Shown: positions 5,148 through 6,155 of the stretch, in pieces
Position numbering within the stretch: position 1 is the first letter of the stretch
Layout of the letters: each line of letters begins with the position of its first letter
Assembly: GCA_030043175.1 (NCBI GenBank)
Contig: JASHYD010000516.1
Span: forward strand, 1 to 6,155
Length of the DNA stretch: 6,155 nucleotides
Reading direction: 5' to 3'
Source: Xanthobacteraceae bacterium
GTDB taxonomy: Bacteria; Pseudomonadota; Alphaproteobacteria; Rhizobiales; Xanthobacteraceae
The notes under the pieces: generated by a model
The model's database searches: none
Told to the model about the DNA's origin: nothing
The model's input: the letters and a program-made list of their open reading frames with translations, nothing else
Translations under genes and position numbers: made by a program

Positions 5148-6155
5148 ATGGCGATCGAAAAGACGGACATTGTCATTGTCGGCATGGGCGCTGTGGGCGG
5201 AGTGATGGCGGCGGAACTCGGCAGAGCCGGTCTGAAGGTGATCGGCCTGGAGCGTGGCCCGCGCCTCAAGACGGCTGATTTCCAGCTCGACGAGCTGCGC
5301 TACTTCCAGCGCAAGGACCTGCGGCCCAGCCCCAAGACCCAGCCGGTGACGTGGCGGCCCAATGCGAATGCCGCGTCCATCCGGCTGCCGCAGCTCGACT
5401 ACGGCAATCAGGCTGGCGGAGGAACCGTGCACTATGGTGCGGTGTCGTGGCGCCTGCACGAGGACGACTTTCGTGCTCGCACACAGACGGTTGAGCGCTA
5501 CGGTTTCGCGGCGATCCCACAGGATTCAACGCTTGCCGACTGGCCGCTGAGCTACGACGAGCTTGAGCCATATTACGACAAGGCTGAGTACGATATCGGT
5601 GTTTCCGGCAAGGCGGGAAATATCCAGGGCCGCAGGGTCGAAGGTGGCAATCCGTTCGAGGCGCCGCGCCAGCGGGAATATCTGCTGCCACCGCTGACCA
5701 AGGATCAGCCCAGCATCCTGTTCGAGGCCGGCGCGCACAAGCTTGGATATCATCCGTTCTCGACACCGCACGCAATCCTGTCGCAGCCCTACAAGGGCCG
5801 CCCAGCCTGCGTTTATTGCACCTACTGCCAAGCCTTTGGCTGCTATATCGGGGCGAAGTCGAGCATTCTGGTGGCGAAACTGCCTGAGGCCGACGCCACC
5901 GGCAACGTCACAATCAAGACGGGAGCGATGTGCTACCGCATTAACAGTAGCGGCAAGCGCGTCACCGGCGTCTCCTACTACGGCCCGGACGGCTCCGATA
6001 ATACCATCGAAGCCGAGATCGTCGTGTTGGGGACGTTCATCTACGACAATACGCGCCTGCTCTTGTTGTCGAAGACAGACGCCTTCCCGAACGGACTTGC
6101 CAATTCAAGCGAACAGGTTGGCAAACACCTGATGACGCACATCATGCCGAACGTG
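5148..6155 (+). CDS. GMC/gluconate-dehydrogenase-type FAD oxidoreductase, large subunit (3' partial)
   Basis: The frame is open from ATG 5148 to the window edge, giving the first 336 residues of a protein that in this family is usually about 500-600 long. It is the catalytic flavoprotein that would oxidise a sugar, sugar acid or alcohol and pass electrons towards a cytochrome. Visible features are a Rossmann FAD site VGMGAVGG (11-18) with acidic Glu35 at the end of the second strand, and GGGTVHYGAVSWRLHEDDFR (90-109), the conserved flavin-contact segment. A Cys-rich segment (C221, C224, C227, C232) is followed by GAKSS, as in gluconate-dehydrogenase-type large subunits. LGTFIYDNTRLLLLSKT then matches the family's 'RLLLLS' region. 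There is no signal peptide: the FAD strand begins at residue 7. Export therefore probably depends on the Tat-signal subunit encoded 3 bases upstream. AAGGGGG (5133-5139) is the ribosome site. The C-terminal catalytic His/Asn region lies outside the window, so substrate and activity cannot be judged. Confidence 0.93.
   Translation, partial: MAIEKTDIVIVGMGAVGGVMAAELGRAGLKVIGLERGPRLKTADFQLDELRYFQRKDLRPSPKTQPVTWRPNANAASIRLPQLDYGNQAGGGTVHYGAVSWRLHEDDFRARTQTVERYGFAAIPQDSTLADWPLSYDELEPYYDKAEYDIGVSGKAGNIQGRRVEGGNPFEAPRQREYLLPPLTKDQPSILFEAGAHKLGYHPFSTPHAILSQPYKGRPACVYCTYCQAFGCYIGAKSSILVAKLPEADATGNVTIKTGAMCYRINSSGKRVTGVSYYGPDGSDNTIEAEIVVLGTFIYDNTRLLLLSKTDAFPNGLANSSEQVGKHLMTHIMPNV

Noticed and set aside
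4236..5459. Long minus-strand open frame of 407 codons
   Set aside because: It lies antisense to the subunit-3 gene and the start of the flavoprotein gene, both of which match known families. The translation is rich in Arg, His and Gly with no family resemblance, as expected for the antisense of a GC-rich gene.

Overview
The window looks like chromosomal DNA of a high-GC alphaproteobacterium, most likely a Bradyrhizobium/Rhodopseudomonas-type member of the Rhizobiales. This rests on GC-rich codon use in the main genes (40 of 60 bases are G or C at 5221-5280) and on the gene families present. The species is inferred, not proven.

Left block (1-2940, + strand): a tightly packed three-gene operon cut by the left edge. 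It encodes the C-terminal part of a periplasmic NEW3/Ig-like repeat protein with a C-terminal membrane anchor, an ABC ATPase of the NosF/CcmA (ABC-2) type, and a six-helix ABC-2 permease of the NosY type. Adjacent genes overlap by 4 and 11 bases, so translation is probably coupled and the products probably form one membrane complex. The substrate cannot be read from the sequence.

Middle block (2941-4448): sparse and partly AT-rich (20 of 60 bases are G or C at 3541-3600). It has a post-operon stretch with two inverted repeats, and a minus-strand gene for a 90-residue putatively secreted protein with very atypical codons and a tandem decapeptide repeat. It also has a 21-bp perfect dyad next to a consensus TATAAT, a minus-strand 97-residue DUF2188-like protein, and a 311-base divergent intergenic region with a long stem-loop just before the next operon. 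The AT-rich part looks acquired or degraded relative to its surroundings.

Right block (4449-6155, + strand): a two-gene operon running off the right edge. It encodes a gluconate-2-dehydrogenase subunit-3 family protein with a clear twin-arginine signal, then the N-terminal 336 residues of the FAD-dependent GMC-type dehydrogenase large subunit. The large subunit has no signal of its own, so it is probably exported to the periplasm bound to the small subunit. A cytochrome c subunit gene is often found with such pairs and would be expected beyond the right edge, but this is not visible.

No rRNA, tRNA, CRISPR array, transposase or complete insertion sequence was recognised. No fully new system is evident. 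The secreted-protein island and the structured leader of the dehydrogenase operon are the parts least explained by known families.
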